DNA of 64,000 nucleotides from assembly GCA_019188255.1 (NCBI GenBank), contig JAETXT010000008.1, positions 3,720,001-3,784,000 of the forward strand, given 5' to 3'. Origin of the DNA: Verticillium longisporum (Eukaryota > Ascomycota > Sordariomycetes > Glomerellales > Plectosphaerellaceae). The position numbers and the translations under genes are program-made. Shown one piece after another: positions 23,303-35,038 of this stretch. The notes beneath the pieces are model-generated. The model was not told the origin of the DNA. It did no database searches and saw only the letters and a list, made by a program, of their open reading frames with translations. Every line of letters begins with the position of its first letter. Position 1 is the first letter of the stretch.

Positions 23303-25470
23303 TGGGAGAACGGGCAGTACAACAAGGCCGCGCTTCAGATTTCTTTTTTCCTTCTTTGCATGTTGGGGGGGTTCTCATTTCTTCCTTTTGGCTTCATCTT
23401 CCTCTTTAACTACAGTAGGTAGTTTGCATGGACTTTGCGGGATGCATCAGGGGCGTTCAGGTTGAGGGAGCATTTTGCATACACCACTTCGATGGTTCCT
23501 GGAGGCAGGATTGGATGCCTCGAGATTGGTCTTTCGTCACCTAGTATCACGTACAGCGAGATGTGCCGGCATGCAGTATACACGGCGTTGGCATGCCAGC
23601 CAGAGCGATTCTGGAAATCACAAGCACAATTATCATAAAACCACTTGCTGCGTGTCCTTTTGTGAATCTGCCATGGTGAGGCTGCCTCCTGTGCGAACAG
23701 CCTCGCTGCCTATAGTGAGGACACCGACCGACTGCCTGCTGTGACTCCTTCGGTTGCCTGCCAGGCAGAGGCGCTCACCCCGTTTGCCCGTTGCCCGTCA
23801 ATCGGTATTACTCAGGGTTCGCCACCGGGAAGAGGGTGGCTCAGTGAGACAAGGCAGTCATTCCGCAGAGTGGAAATGCCATGGCCGTTGTGCCCGTTCT
23901 GCGCCATACGAGGCTCAGCAGGTTCTGTGAATTCCCATCTGATGGCATCGAGATCTGGTATCACGCCTGCAGGTCCCGATGTCTGGGAGTTCCAGGGATG
24001 CGGCCTGGCGTGGGATGGGTGGTGACTTGAAGTTCAGGGCTCGTGTGATCAGCCTCGTAATTTCTGTTCCGGGGAATGAGACGAGCTGACAAAAACAGGG
24101 CACAGGGGCTTTGGGGGCTGTCACGGGGTGTGGAAGAAGGGGGGGCGGAAGGTAAAGTAGATGTGGTGCTCACCGAGGGGCCGTAGTCTCGGTCAAGGTG
24201 AACGCACGGCGAAATCTGGATACTGCGGGGCCGGTTACTTGGAGTGACTGAGGCGAGCGTTGAAGATTATGGGTTGCATTTCGGATCTGTGTATATAGCG
24301 TACTAGCTGATGCTAGCGAACTGCTACGGTCTCATACACGTACAAGCACTCAAATAACGTGTGCTGCGCTTTCACTGTTGGCGACTCTGCTGCCTTGCGT
24401 CAATATAGAGGTATGACGTCCATGATGATGTGTACTTGGCTCATTTGTCGAGCTGTTGTCGACTTCGAAAAGCGCATGTTTGACTTTGGAGAGTCCTCTT
24501 CATAGATCCGGCCCTTTGGTATCTGCTGAACGCGCTATGGGCGTGCCGAGCAAGGGTGAGTATGCTGCACCCTATCAGAAAGATCAGCCAGCGCTAACGG
24601 GGTCTTGCGAGCAAGGCATCCAAGTCAACGGTAATTATTCAGCGCAACGAAGCCTGCTCTTTGGATACGCTTATATACTACGATACTACCATGCACGCTG
24701 AAGCTGCGTCAAAGCCGGCACATCGCCCTCTGCTTGGTCTTTAGAGTTGCCGACGGCCTAGAATCCTGATTTTCGGAGACCAGGCCAGCCGATGGTATAG
24801 GCGAGCCAGCTATGTCTCGTAGCGGGCGTGTGGTATTCTTCCCTGCCTTGAGAGAAATGCGAAAGCATGCAGCATGTCAGACCCGACGGGTCCTGATGAC
24901 TCGGACCTCGTAAAACGATCTCCAAGGCACGCGCGATTCTAGATCGCTGACACTGCCATCCCACGGCAGCTATGCGTTCAGGTTGATTAGCAGGACTGTG
25001 GTTGACTGAGTGTTGCAGCCTGCTGGCATGCTGCTGGCGCGTCGGTTTGGATGTAGCGCAATACAGTGATACGCAATGTTGATGATGGAACAGAGCCGAG
25101 ATATGGCAAACTTGGACGAGTAAGACAACATTAGGATCGATCTCATCATTTCTGAATGTTATTTTTTGCTGTGATGGCTGTTACTGGACCATCGCCTCGT
25201 GTCCACGCCAGACAAAGAAGAAGATAAAGTCACGGCCGATTGGGCCGGGCCCTCCAGATGCACCGAAGATCAAGGCATTGTTGGCCCACCTGGTGGGCCT
25301 CCAGCGCCTGATTCGCCGTGGAACGACCCCTGTGCCTGTCATGGAGGGGCACTTTCGGGGGGGTAGGTCCCCACCAGAAGTCCAATGTTTACGCCCAAGC
25401 TCGGTTGTCACTGCCTATTGGCTGGTGCCCCGGCGACGACGACACGACGATGCAGAACTGAGGCAGAGCC

Positions 25471-25510
<40 letters not shown>
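25471..25510. repeat. (GGAGCA)n hexanucleotide repeat
   Basis: About 6.7 perfect copies of GGAGCA in 40 bases, upstream of the RhoGEF-like gene. This is a simple-sequence microsatellite likely to vary in length between strains. Confidence 0.9.
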
Positions 25511-25511
<1 letters not shown>

Positions 25512-26046
25512 CAAGAGCAACAGGAGCTGGAGGGTAGCAGCAGCCTCGAGGGCAGGCGCAATAAAGTTGACCGGACCGTGAGGACGCAATCTCATGCAAG
25601 TCAACCCACCAGCGAGCCTTCTTCCTTGGAAGGGTCTTGCACTTCCATTTGTCTCGTTCATGTAGCAAAAGCAATCGGCTTGCCTTGTCAGCCAAACCTG
25701 TCCGCGTCGCCCGGCCGATCTGACCTGGCATCCCTTCTTCCTTCATTCCCCCTGCCCCGAAGACTGCTGCTGCTCATCCGTCATCTGGCCCGTCATCTGG
25801 CGATTGCACAGGACCCCAGACCAACACCTATAACTCCCGTAACTATCGCCCTGTGCGCCGCCCGTGGCACGCAAACCACATCGTGCACTAGCCACTGCAC
25901 GGCAGCATGCCGCTCAGATAACAATAGGTACGCCATCAGACGCATTCCGGCTCCCATTTCTCGGGTCTCTGTGTCCCCGGACGCTGCGACGCTGAAGGCC
26001 TTCTCCATTGTCCATCCGCGATAAAGTGTAAACGCACGAATGCGAC

Positions 26047-26054
26047 TGACGTCA
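26047..26054. promoter_or_regulatory. CRE-like palindrome TGACGTCA next to the RhoGEF-like start
   Basis: A perfect ATF/CREB-type bZIP palindrome ending 17 bases before the ATG at 26072. Its position so close to the start codon suggests it may lie within the transcript, so a binding role is uncertain. Confidence 0.3.
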
Positions 26055-26071
26055 ATGAACCCATCCAGACC

Positions 26072-29000
26072 ATGTCTTCCACCCTCCCAGACGAGCAAGA
26101 CTCGCCCGAGTCCACCTCACCTGCTACCCCGCGCAAGCCACCTCCTGCCGGGAACGACGAACATGATACTGCCACACCAAAGACTCCCGCCGCTGCTCGG
26201 GCGGCGGCGACCCCTCGGAGCGCGCCCGCCGCCGCTCGCGCGCGTGCCCTGAGCAATCGGAAGACGATGCAGGAGCCACCAACCTTGCTCGCCGACTTTC
26301 TTCTGGCCGTCCCTCTCCCCAGCGCAAAGCTGCCGAGCAAACACGCCAGCGCCGCCATAGCCTCTATGCCGTCAAGGCTGAGATGCGCCAGTCAAGTGTG
26401 CGCAAACTCCAACAACCTGGCGGCGTTCGCGACCGGGTCAAACAATGGCAGAAGACCAACGCCACCGCCATGGTCGCCGGCGACCCCGCGGCTACCCCCA
26501 GTGAGCCGACCGAGATTGCAAGTTTTCCCGACGAAGCCGAAAGCGTCAATGAAGACGACCGCGTACGCATCAAGACGAGGCAAAAGAAAAAGCCGGCGAA
26601 ACCGATTGTGCACAACGATGCTGGGGCTACTAGTGCCAACGACGACAAGTCTGCAGATCGAGACCCGGGGTCGAAACGCTCGCGATCCAAAGGCCCTCCG
26701 AAAAGAGTCGTCAGCGATACGAATTGGATGGCCAAGAAGAACAAGAAAAACAGTCCACCACGAGCAAAATCACCACCGAAGGCCAAGCTGGCAAGTCCCA
26801 GCCCCGGCCCTATGCCGCTCCCCAAGGGCTTCTTACTGCGACCGTCCGTCAACCCGCCTGTATCCAAGAAGATCAAGGACTGGGCGGCAAAGGTTGAACT
26901 CCCAGCGTCACCACCTCCATCCGAGCACCGCAGGTCCAAGTCTAGGGGAGCCACCACAGATGGCGAGGGCGGGGACAATATCTCCAGAAGCTCATCCCGG
27001 CCGCCACCCTTAGACGATGACGGAATTCGTGTAACACCGTTGAGGACGAAGATTTTGGAGGACGATGGAATACGCGTCAAGCCCTTACGGACACCTGTAC
27101 GAGACGATGGCATTAGGGTCAAGCCGACTCGCGACACACCAGAAGCAGGCGGCTCATCTCACGTTTCATCGTCTCACTTATCGGCCGGCCGACCATCATC
27201 AAGCTCTAAGTGTAAGCCTTCGCCGACGCGAGACGACATTGTTGCCATGGAAGAAGACGAGTCAGAGTGTATAGAAGTCATCGAAGAACCCGATTCCTGT
27301 CCAGACACACCAACAAGGAAACCTTCTGGAGAACGGCCCCGGAGAGTGAGCCGGAGACGAACACCACCGAAAAGACGAAACGACACGATACGAGATGATC
27401 AGTCGTGGATCAGCACTGACGATTCTGCCATTCGGGCCGGCATGGACTCGGATCTTGGCTCCAGTGATCTCACCAGTGCAGCTGGAGCCAAGTCCCTCGC
27501 AGACATCCCCGTTGGCTTCTCCGCTTTCAGTGAACTCGACCTGCCCAGTGGGAAGGGCAAGCGTCCCAAAGCGCAGCGTAACCCTAGTTTCAAGGCTGTC
27601 CCCAATGTCTTCAAGAAAGTGGTGACAGAAGGCAAGAAGATTCTCCACGAAGCCAAGGAGCCTCCCAAACCCATCGTAGCGAATAAGCCTCCTAGTATCG
27701 AGAAGTGGCTGAGCAAGACTGTCGATCCTTTTGTTGAGGACGCAGATGGTGAAGGTTTGAAACATGTCGAGAAAAATTCAATCTCAAAGGAGCATTTGCG
27801 AGACACCGCGACCAGGAGACGATCTTCGGGAGAGAACAGGAGAAGAAAGTCATCGCCTCCTCCCAAGACGGAGCTCACCCAACTCACTGAGCTTACTGAA
27901 AGCACAGGGTTGACCGAGTCAACAGGGCTCACAGAGTCGACTGGGTTCACCGAATCAACAGGCTACACAGGCACGACGACCTCGACCGAGAACGACGAGA
28001 ACAAAGAGCCTCGTCGGGAATCCGACGAAAAGAAAGCTCACAGTCCTGCTACGACGCCTACGTCGGCAGGTCTCAGACGACGAGCTGCTACGCGAGCCAC
28101 GTCATCACCTCTCAAACCCGCAGGCAAGAAGCCGTTCAGAGAAGTGCTCAAAGAGGCCTTCCGGGGGAGTCTGGTGCTCACTTTTTCACGCCCAAAGTCT
28201 ACCCCAGCTGCGAGAGGGAACCTGAGCCGGACTATGACAGCTACGATGACGATGACTACTCGAGTCGATATGATGATCGCCGCAGACGGTCCGGTTCTAG
28301 TGGAAGCTGGACCGATGAGCCCTCATCTGTCGGCGACGGTAAGGCACAATCTATGCAGGGTCCCCGGCGGCGGCCCCCTACAAATGGTGTACATGAGCTT
28401 TCCACAATCGTGGGCTCCGTTGAGGGCTACAGCAGTCAGGAGTCAGACTTGACTTCCATCGTTTCCGACACGACTGTGACACAATCCACTACCCTTACGA
28501 AGGACACGGCGGTCTCGCGGCAGAGGAGCCACACGTCCGGAACAAGCCTTAAGCGGAGACTGACCAAGCATTCCGACCTGGTGTCAGTGCTCTCGCTGCC
28601 CGATGACAGTCATGTGCCTGGAGGAGTGCTCAACACGCGATCCCGCCCGAGCTTGAGGAAAGGCAAAAGCCACACCGACTCAGTGATATCCGTCACGGTG
28701 GGCGACCTCATGCAGGAATTTATCGATGACGAGAATCTGTACCAACGAGAGCTGAAGACGCTCGTCGACGGCGTCATCCCAGTCCTGTTGACGACTGTAC
28801 TGAAAGGCGACCGCAACAGCACCTCGGGGCTCTTCGGCCCGGGGTCGCCTGGCACGAAATCGACCGGACTTTCAAAAGCAGTCGTCAACATGGGCATCGC
28901 CTTGGAGAAACTGAAAAATGCCCATAGGAAGGCCTCTCATTCCGACATTGACCGCCTCGTGTCATGGATGCAAGCAGCCGCCCCAATTTATGACAGCTAC

Positions 29001-31745
29001 CTCGATGCCTGGCGGCTTGGTTTCCAAGACCTCATCGTCAACCTTCTGCCTGCGGCTGGTCGCCTGGATGACGAGGATTCGCTTATCGGAGCCTTGCCGC
29101 GCAATGACGAAGGAGACGTGATCAACGAGAACGGAGAGAGGATTGACGTTGCGCATCTGTTGAAGCGGCCAGTGCTCCGTATCAAATTGCTCACAAGCTG
29201 GGCCAAGGTATGTGAGGAGATGTGCGCCAAAGAGGTCATCGCTGACAAGTGAAGGGTGCGCACACGCTGCTTTCGAACAACGACACGCTGGCTCTCGTGG
29301 GTGACTATGAAGTGCTGCAAGAAAAGGCTCGCCGCCGCCAGAAGGAAGAGTTGGCTCGCGTGACCGACGAAGACGCCTACAACACCGACACATCTAGGAC
29401 AAGAGATCTTAGGACACTGGCACCCCTGGGCTCTATCAAGATTGACCCCACGAAGCAAGTCAGCGCCAAAGACCTCTTCTCCCTCAATTTGATCCACTCC
29501 AATGGCCAGCGGCTGGAGTGCCGAGTCGAGTTGGTACACAGAGATAACCCTTCCCGTCCGAACGACCAAGGAGACCTGCTCATCCGCGAAACTGGAGGCA
29601 GTCGCCAGACATGGCTTCTATTTCCTCCGGCACCAGAGTCTGCCGTGTCAGCTCGTAGGGGAGAAAACGATCTCGAGCTCGTTATCATGATTTCGGGTAC
29701 CCACAATGGCAAAGCGTGGTACGAACTTCTGACATTGATGACCGATGACGAAGAGCAGGTTGGCGACTGGCTCGACATTCTCGGCTCCACGCCTCTACCG
29801 CCGTTGTCCCGGGCGCCGATCATAATACAGGACTCGCTCCCCTCTACTTCCTCCCCCCGCACAAAGGCAACGGATGTACCTGTTGGCGGCCGATTGCGCG
29901 CCAGCGTTCCTCCCTCTCCAACCCGAGGGTCAGCGTCCCCCGAGCCTTCAACACCAGCGAAGCGACCAACACCGAGCAGATACCATTCCCGAGCTGCCAG
30001 CCTTCCAACCACTCCCATCACGGCCTCAGCGCCTGCTCTCCAGAACACCTCTCCAGACAGGACTCCTACTCAACAGTCCTACAACACTGCTCACGTCGAA
30101 AATGACCGCAGCCGCCCTCTCAAAGAAAGCATGCGCCCTGAGAACTTGTCGCTTGATGATGCGACTGCTTCTGATGTGTCCAGCGACGCTACTACCTATC
30201 GGGAAGACGGCGCTCCACCCCCGCCGGTGCATCGCGAATTCTCCAAGTCGCCGGCCCCAGAGATAACCCTAGAGAGTTCTCGTATCAAGCGGCGGACTTC
30301 GTCTCCACTCAAACACGAATACCTGCCATCGGATCACTCTTCTGTGACCGACGACTCTTTCACAGAAAGCTCGGATGATGACTACTCAGACGACGACTCC
30401 GAAGATGGCACTGAGGTACCCGAGACAGAGCTTGGTGTCAGTATCAAGGATTCTGTACCCCTTCCCGCGCCGGGACACCTTTTGGAAGGATCCATGGTAT
30501 CGGAGTCTCTGTGTAGCGTGACCCCCTCCAACTCGGCGTCTCAGGCCGGCCTACCAAGACGCAATTCCGGCACCCCTGACACCTTCACCAAGTACATCGC
30601 AACACTCTCTTACTGGTCCGACAAGAAGGGCGTATGGAAAGACATATCTGGCGAGCCGTGCTCCGTCATTGTAGGCCCCGGAATCATTGAGGCATACAGC
30701 CTCGTCATCGATCAAACAAACGCCGCTGAGGAACAGTCCAAGCCCCTCGTCGCCCTTGACCTCACTCCTCTGGTGCTGCTCCGTCAGTCCACAGTCCTTG
30801 ATCTTGAGATCCGTTCAGCCGTGCAAGAGCACTGCCAACACCAAAACCTTGGAGGTGGCAATTTCCGCTTCCGCTGCACCTCCAGCACCGAGTGTTATAA
30901 CCTTTACATGGCGGTTCACCACGCTCGCCTCAACAACCAAAAGTTCATTCAACTTGAGAACGATGCGCGGTTCAAGAACTTTGGCGAGAGGCAGGCTCCC
31001 GTTGAGCGTGACGACGACGGCAGTAGCCGGCGCCGTAGCTGGTTCGGTAGGAAGAACAGCTATCGTGCGTCGACCCGCGCGCCTTCGCAATCTCAGGAGG
31101 GCGGCAGCATCGCGCCGTCGTCGAGCATCTCGGCCGCCAGCTTCCTCAAGCGTCTCACTGGCGGCGGCAACCTCTCCTTCAATATCGCCCGATCCTCCGT
31201 CGACAAGAACTCACAGTACGGCAACAACAGCATCTACGCTTCTGAGTCGGGTTCCTCCGGCGGCGCTGCCTCTCCTCGCGCACCATCTCTATACTCCGTC
31301 AGCACGAACAACCAACGGACAACCACTGTCGGCAGACAACATTCGAAACCGCCTTCAGCTGCTCGTCACAGCGACCAAGTGGGAAGACTACGGTAACTGC
31401 AGCCTTCAAATTAGGCGACCGCCTCCAGGTTGGCACCAGGAACTCCGTGCCAACCACGGCCTCGAGAAGCGCATCACAGTCACCACGTTGCCGAGGAAGG
31501 ACTCGGAGACGCCCCGGATCATCCTCGACGCCGTATTGGGCTCGGGGTGTTTCACGCCAATGGGGTCTCGCGGTATCATCTGTGGTATCTGGGAGGAGCT
31601 GCGCACAGCAACCGGCGAGGTTGGCATCGCGCCCGCGACAGGCGGCGCGGCGGGAAGCATCAAAAAGTGGTGTTTGCAGTGCGCAAGCGTCGGTGAAGCG
31701 CAATGGGTGTTGAGGCTTGTACACCAGGAGGTTATGCGGGCGTAA
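26072..31745 (+). CDS. Giant RhoGEF-like protein (DH- and PH-like regions), three frame breaks
   Basis: Exon 1 is 26072-29207 and exon 2 is 29255-31745, with a 47-bp GTATGT…AAG intron. Allowing three one-base corrections gives about 1875 aa. Residues 1-870 are Ser/Pro/Lys-rich and probably disordered. They include three copies of a DDGIRVxPxR motif (about residues 315-352) and an LTESTG tandem repeat (about 604-640). From residue about 880 a DH-like region starts (…TVGDLMQEFIDDENLYQREL…), typical of Dbl-type Rho exchange factors. A PH-like region follows after the intron (…KQVSAKDLFSLNLIHSNGQ…), then a second PH-like region (…YIATLSYWSDKKGVWKDI…), and a conserved-looking C-terminus ending in WVLRLVHQEVMRA. 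I infer Rho GTPase control of polarity or septation, but I cannot name the ortholog. Frame breaks lie at 26205-26230 (one base missing), 28163-28167 (G5 one short) and about 31285-31345 (one base extra, or two missing). Confidence 0.8.
26205..26230 (+). other. Frame break near the RhoGEF-like N-terminus
   Basis: The frame from the ATG (…TPKTPAAARAAATPRS) must pass to the next frame (…RRRSRACPEQSEDDAG…) that continues to HSLYAVKAEM. One C missing from the C4 run at 26210-26213 or the C3 run at 26225-26227 would explain it. Confidence 0.65.
27014..27130 (+). repeat. Coding triplicate DDGIRVxPxR
   Basis: Three near-tandem copies inside the RhoGEF-like protein (DDDGIRVTPLRT, EDDGIRVKPLRT, RDDGIRVKPTRD), about 13 codons apart and differing in codon choice. 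That suggests they are kept as peptide motifs and are not a recent DNA duplication. Confidence 0.8.
27874..27985 (+). repeat. Coding LTESTG tandem repeat
   Basis: A run of six-residue units (LTEL/LTESTG/FTESTG/YTGT) in the disordered part of the RhoGEF-like protein, rich in Thr and Ser. Unit number may vary between strains. Confidence 0.75.
28163..28167 (+). other. Homopolymer frame break (G5) in the RhoGEF-like gene
   Basis: Reading G6 joins KEAFRG to ESGAHFFTPKVYPS and the acidic Tyr-rich stretch that follows. The literal frame becomes low-complexity and stops at 28452, well before the DH-like region. Confidence 0.8.
31285..31345 (+). other. Frame break near the RhoGEF-like C-terminus
   Basis: The frame must shift by +1 between …APSLYSVST and …NIRNRLQLLVTATKWEDYG. 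The literal frame stops at 31396, while the shifted one runs to 31745 and encodes an ordered C-terminus. The exact base cannot be placed. Confidence 0.65.
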
Positions 31746-32211
31746 TCTTGCCCATATTTCCTTGACTCTTTCTCCCTTTCCCCTGATACCAAGCCTGTTG
31801 TTCCCAGTTTTTGTTCACTTGTTTCAGCGAAGGATACCACGGGGTGTTTTCCTCTTTTGTACGACGTCTTGTTTCCATTTTCTTTGCCCCCCTTTTTTTC
31901 TTTGTATTGTCTGGAGCGTTCGATACCAGGTTCGAGGTGATCAAAACCGACACCTAATAGCATTAGCATTGGCAGCGGCGCAGGAGGATTATTGCTAGCG
32001 GCGACCGCTTGGTCAAGCTGCCCGGGAGATGGCGGGTTGGAGGCATAGGAAGGACAGCCGAACTGTACATGTACACCTGGTCATCGGCTCACTGAAAATG
32101 GACGACGATTGATAATTAAGCAAACACTTGTTCGATTGTGCCATGTTACATCTAGAATTCAGTAGCGCTGCATCGTCGCAGGGCTCTAAGATCGCTACTT
32201 GGGTATCTCTG
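31746..32211. other. 3' intergenic between convergent genes
   Basis: 466 bases between the stops of two convergent genes. T- and pyrimidine-rich sequence suits 3' untranslated regions. No gene seen. Confidence 0.6.
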
Positions 32212-33544
32212 TTATACAGGTTTCACTCCGTCGGCCTCGGCCTCGTCGCGACCAGGATACTCGGCAAGGTAGCCCTGCAACTTCCACAGCAGAAGCTGCG
32301 CCGGGATGGTCCGGCGTTTGCCGAGCACGAGAAGGGCGTTGTCGGCGAAGACGGGCTCGGCCCGCAACCGCGCGAGGTGGTCGTCGCCGAGAAGCCGGCG
32401 CAGGTCGTGGACGGGCATCTTGCCGTCGTACTTGGCGCCCTCAATGTCGAGCGTCGCCCAGGGGCCGGGCGTCGCGGCCGTGTCAGGGGAAGCGGCCTCG
32501 GCGGGCGACCACAGGACGCAGCCGCGGTGGGGCATGTCCCTGTTGATCTGGGCCCAGGACGCGCAGGGGCGCAGGTAGCCGCGGGCGGGGGCGGCGTCGA
32601 GACGGGCGAGGCGGAGCAGGGCGTCGACGGCGCGGGCGCGCAGCAGGTCGAGGACGAGGCGGTGCATGTGTGGCGGCCAGACGAGGCGCGGCAGCAGGCC
32701 GGAGCGGGCGAGGTGGGCGCGGCGGGCGAGCATGGTGATGTGCTTGCCGCTGAGGGTCGAGACGCGGCGGGGGCTGCCGAGGAGCGCGAGGACGTCGTGG
32801 CGGGCGAGGACGTAGCCTACGGGGGCCGAGGGGCGGCCGGCGGGCCGAGGGGCGTCGTCGGTCGGGGGACGGCCCTCTCGAGAGGAGGACTCTTGGCCAG
32901 GGGCCGGTGGCGACGGCGGCGTGTTTGGCGCGGCGGCGTCGGTGGTTCGGTCGCCGGGCACAAAGCAGGGCTGGCCTGTCTCGGGGTTCGTGACGGCCTC
33001 GAAGTCCTGGAGGAAGTAGCGCGGCAGGCCTGTCTCGGTCGCCGTGCAGAGCCGCCAGGGCGTCGCCAGGGCCTGTGCTGTGGCGTCAGGTATTCCCGTC
33101 AGCCAAGTCCCGTGCGTGGGCAGAGCCCAGAATGGGGCAGCGCCCAGAATGGGGCAGAGCAGGAGGGAAGCTCTTCTTCGACGTACCGTACGGGTTGAGG
33201 TAGAGCTTCTTCCTGAACCGGCCGAGATAGGTGTGAGCGGGCGTCTTGGGCTTGGGGGTGCGGAAGCGCCGCTTCGCCTCGATCCACGCCGGGTCCATGA
33301 CGGGCGACAGCGGCAGCGCGCCGACGACCGTTTCCATCGTCTTGCTGTGCGGGTGCAGCTTGAGCGTGGCGCCGTGCTCGTCGGCCTGTAGGGCTCGGTC
33401 GACCTGCGCTGCAAGGGCGGCTTGGGTTTCGGCGCGCGAGGGGCGATTCGTGCTGGCGTGGCGGCATGGGGGGCAGGGGGGGTGCCGTTGTGTGGCCCTA
33501 CCGAGGAGGGACGAGGCTCTGCGGAGGGGGTTGCATGGTGGCAT
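32212..33544 (-). CDS. Predicted mitochondrial hypothetical protein, 407 aa
   Basis: Exon 1 is 33544-33187 and exon 2 is 33077-32212. The 109-bp intron has a GTACGT donor and a CAG acceptor, phase 1, and joins RKKLYLNPY to AQALATPWRLC. I chose ATG 33544 because it gives a good matrix-targeting presequence (MPPCNPLRRASSLLGRATQR: Arg-rich, no acidic residues). An upstream in-frame ATG at 33589 would add 15 residues. The product is not recognised. Ordered-looking parts are residues about 60-125 (…MDPAWIEAKRRFRTPKPK…) and 205-407, which hold a Leu/Arg-rich helical segment and a C-terminus with …TIPAQLLLWKLQGYLAEY. Codons are very GC-rich. It lies on the same strand as ClpP, 409 bases downstream of that gene's stop. 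Its role, perhaps in mitochondrial gene expression, is a guess from location and presequence only. Confidence 0.72.
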
Positions 33545-33953
33545 CACCGGGAATGGGCGAAGGTTTCGGTGGTCGTTGAGGGGGGGCAAAGGTCGAAGGA
33601 TTGCAGAGTTGGAGAGGGTGCTTTGGGAGCTTGGTGCATGGCAAGTGACGTTGGAGCTTTACGCGCTTGGCGGGGCGGGGCGGGGCGCGTCAGGGGTACG
33701 GCGCACTGCAGCGCATGAATGTGCTTGGAGAGTCTTTTGCCTCAAGCGCCTGTAGCCTGTAGTGCTTTTCTCTACATTTTTAGGCTTGCTGATGAATAGA
33801 TGATGCGTTTCCTGACTATAGCTGACACGAGGCTGACGTCCAACTCTTGGCCTCCCAGCGCTACGGCTCCCAGTCCACGGCAGTCTACGGCTGGCCCCAC
33901 GGCAGTCTACGACTGGCCATGACCGTCTACAACGTACGGCCAGCTACGACCGT
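33545..33953. other. Intergenic with short imperfect repeats
   Basis: 409 bases between two minus-strand genes. At 33850-33960 the words GTCTACG and ACGGCAGTCTACG recur several times with CTGGCC between them, forming short imperfect repeats near the end of ClpP. No gene seen. Confidence 0.55.
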
Positions 33954-35038
33954 CTACGGCTTCGTCTTCTGCGCATCGCCCCTCTCCTTCTCGTCCTTGT
34001 CGGTGCGGCGCGTCAGAATCTCGTCAATGACACCAATCTCCTTGGCCTCCTCGGGCGTCAGGTACTTGTCGCGCTCCATCATGTCGTTGACCTCGGCGAG
34101 CGAGTAGCGGTCGCGGCCAAAGGCGGCGTTGAGGTGGCGCCGCATAATCTCGTTGAGCTTGGTGCGCACGCGCTGGATCTGGTGGGCGTAGATGAGAATG
34201 TCCGACGCCTGGCCCTGCGTGCCGCCGAGCGGCTGGTGGATCATGACGGAGCTGTGCGGCAGGGCGTAGCGCTTGCCGGCCTCGCCGCCCGTCAGCAGCA
34301 GCGCGCCCATGGACGAGGCGGCGCCGAGGCAGACGGTCGAGACGGGCGACTTGATGTAGGTCATTGTGTCGTAGATGGCGAGGCCTGGCCTTTGTCAGCG
34401 CCGTCTTCTGTCAGCGCCGTCTTCTGTCAGGCGCCTGCCATGAGCGTGCCAGAGCATGCCATGCAGCGAGAGCATGCCATGCAGCGAGAAGGGGGGACGT
34501 ACCCGAGGTGACGGAGCCGCCGGGCGAGTTGATGTAGAGCGTGATGGCCTTGTCGGGGTTGTCCGACTCGAGCCAGAGCAGCTGGGCGACGATGGACGCC
34601 GAGACGGTGTCGTCGATGGCGCCGTTGAGGCAGATGATTCTCTCCTAAGGGTGGCCGAGGTCAGTCCTCGCCCTCGTTCCCCGTTGCGTCTGGCCGTGCA
34701 GGAAAGGCCGTACCTGTAGCAGCTTGGAGAAAATGTCGTCTGGCAGGGAGAGGGGGAAACCGCGTCAGCCGATGGAGGGGGTCGCCGGGAGCAGATCGAA
34801 GCTCGGAACTAACATGTCCTCCAGCCGCTGGACTATGGCATGGGTCAGCTCGCCGCAGCCAAAAAGCCCAACGTAAAAGCGCAGGAGGGTTCGCACGTAC
34901 TGAAACCTCGGTGATGTAGGGCATGGGGATGCTGGCGCTCGGCGGCTGGGCCGGTCCGCCTGCGAAATGGGACATGGCCCGCGCCTGTGGCCTTGGGACG
35001 GTCCCCAGCGCTCGGAGGAGAGGGCGTCGACAGAGCAT
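33954..35038 (-). CDS. CLPP: Mitochondrial ATP-dependent Clp protease proteolytic subunit
   Basis: A serine peptidase (S14) of the mitochondrial matrix, forming the barrel that degrades proteins fed by ClpX. Five exons: 35038-34901, 34832-34814, 34739-34714, 34644-34503 and 34384-33954. All introns are GT-AG, 68-118 bp. Exons 2 and 3 are micro-exons of 19 and 26 bases, but their phases join perfectly ([28 protein letters not shown]). The product is 251 aa. Catalytic Ser133 (GAASSMG) and His158 (MIHQP) have the same 25-residue spacing as E. coli ClpP. An Asp near 214 (MERDKYL) completes the triad. The first 30 residues are an Arg-rich presequence ([12 protein letters not shown]). An in-frame ATG at 35074 would add 12 residues. 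Budding yeast lacks ClpP, whereas many moulds keep it. It diverges from ILV3. Confidence 0.93.
34393..34486. repeat. Two tandem duplications inside ClpP intron 4
   Basis: A 16-base unit (TGTCAGCGCCGTCTTC) occurs twice at 34393-34424 with a partial third. An 18-base unit (AGAGCATGCCATGCAGCG) occurs twice at 34451-34486. Both are perfect, suggesting recent slippage or duplication within one 118-bp intron. Confidence 0.85.

Larger units (their letters stand above)
23303..26071. other. Intergenic, with a hexamer repeat
   Basis: 2.8 kb before the RhoGEF-like gene. No supportable gene. It contains the GGAGCA hexamer repeat (25471-25510). The frame through that repeat encodes an Arg-Ser run but is not convincing as a protein. 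Confidence 0.5.

Noticed and set aside
25278..26024. Open frame with an RSRSRSRSRS run, resembling an SR splicing factor
   Set aside because: The Arg-Ser run is produced by the GGAGCA hexamer repeat. There is no RNA-recognition motif and the rest of the frame looks random.
34393..34486. CRISPR-like array
   Set aside because: Just two copies of each short unit, directly adjacent, with no spacers, inside a eukaryotic intron.
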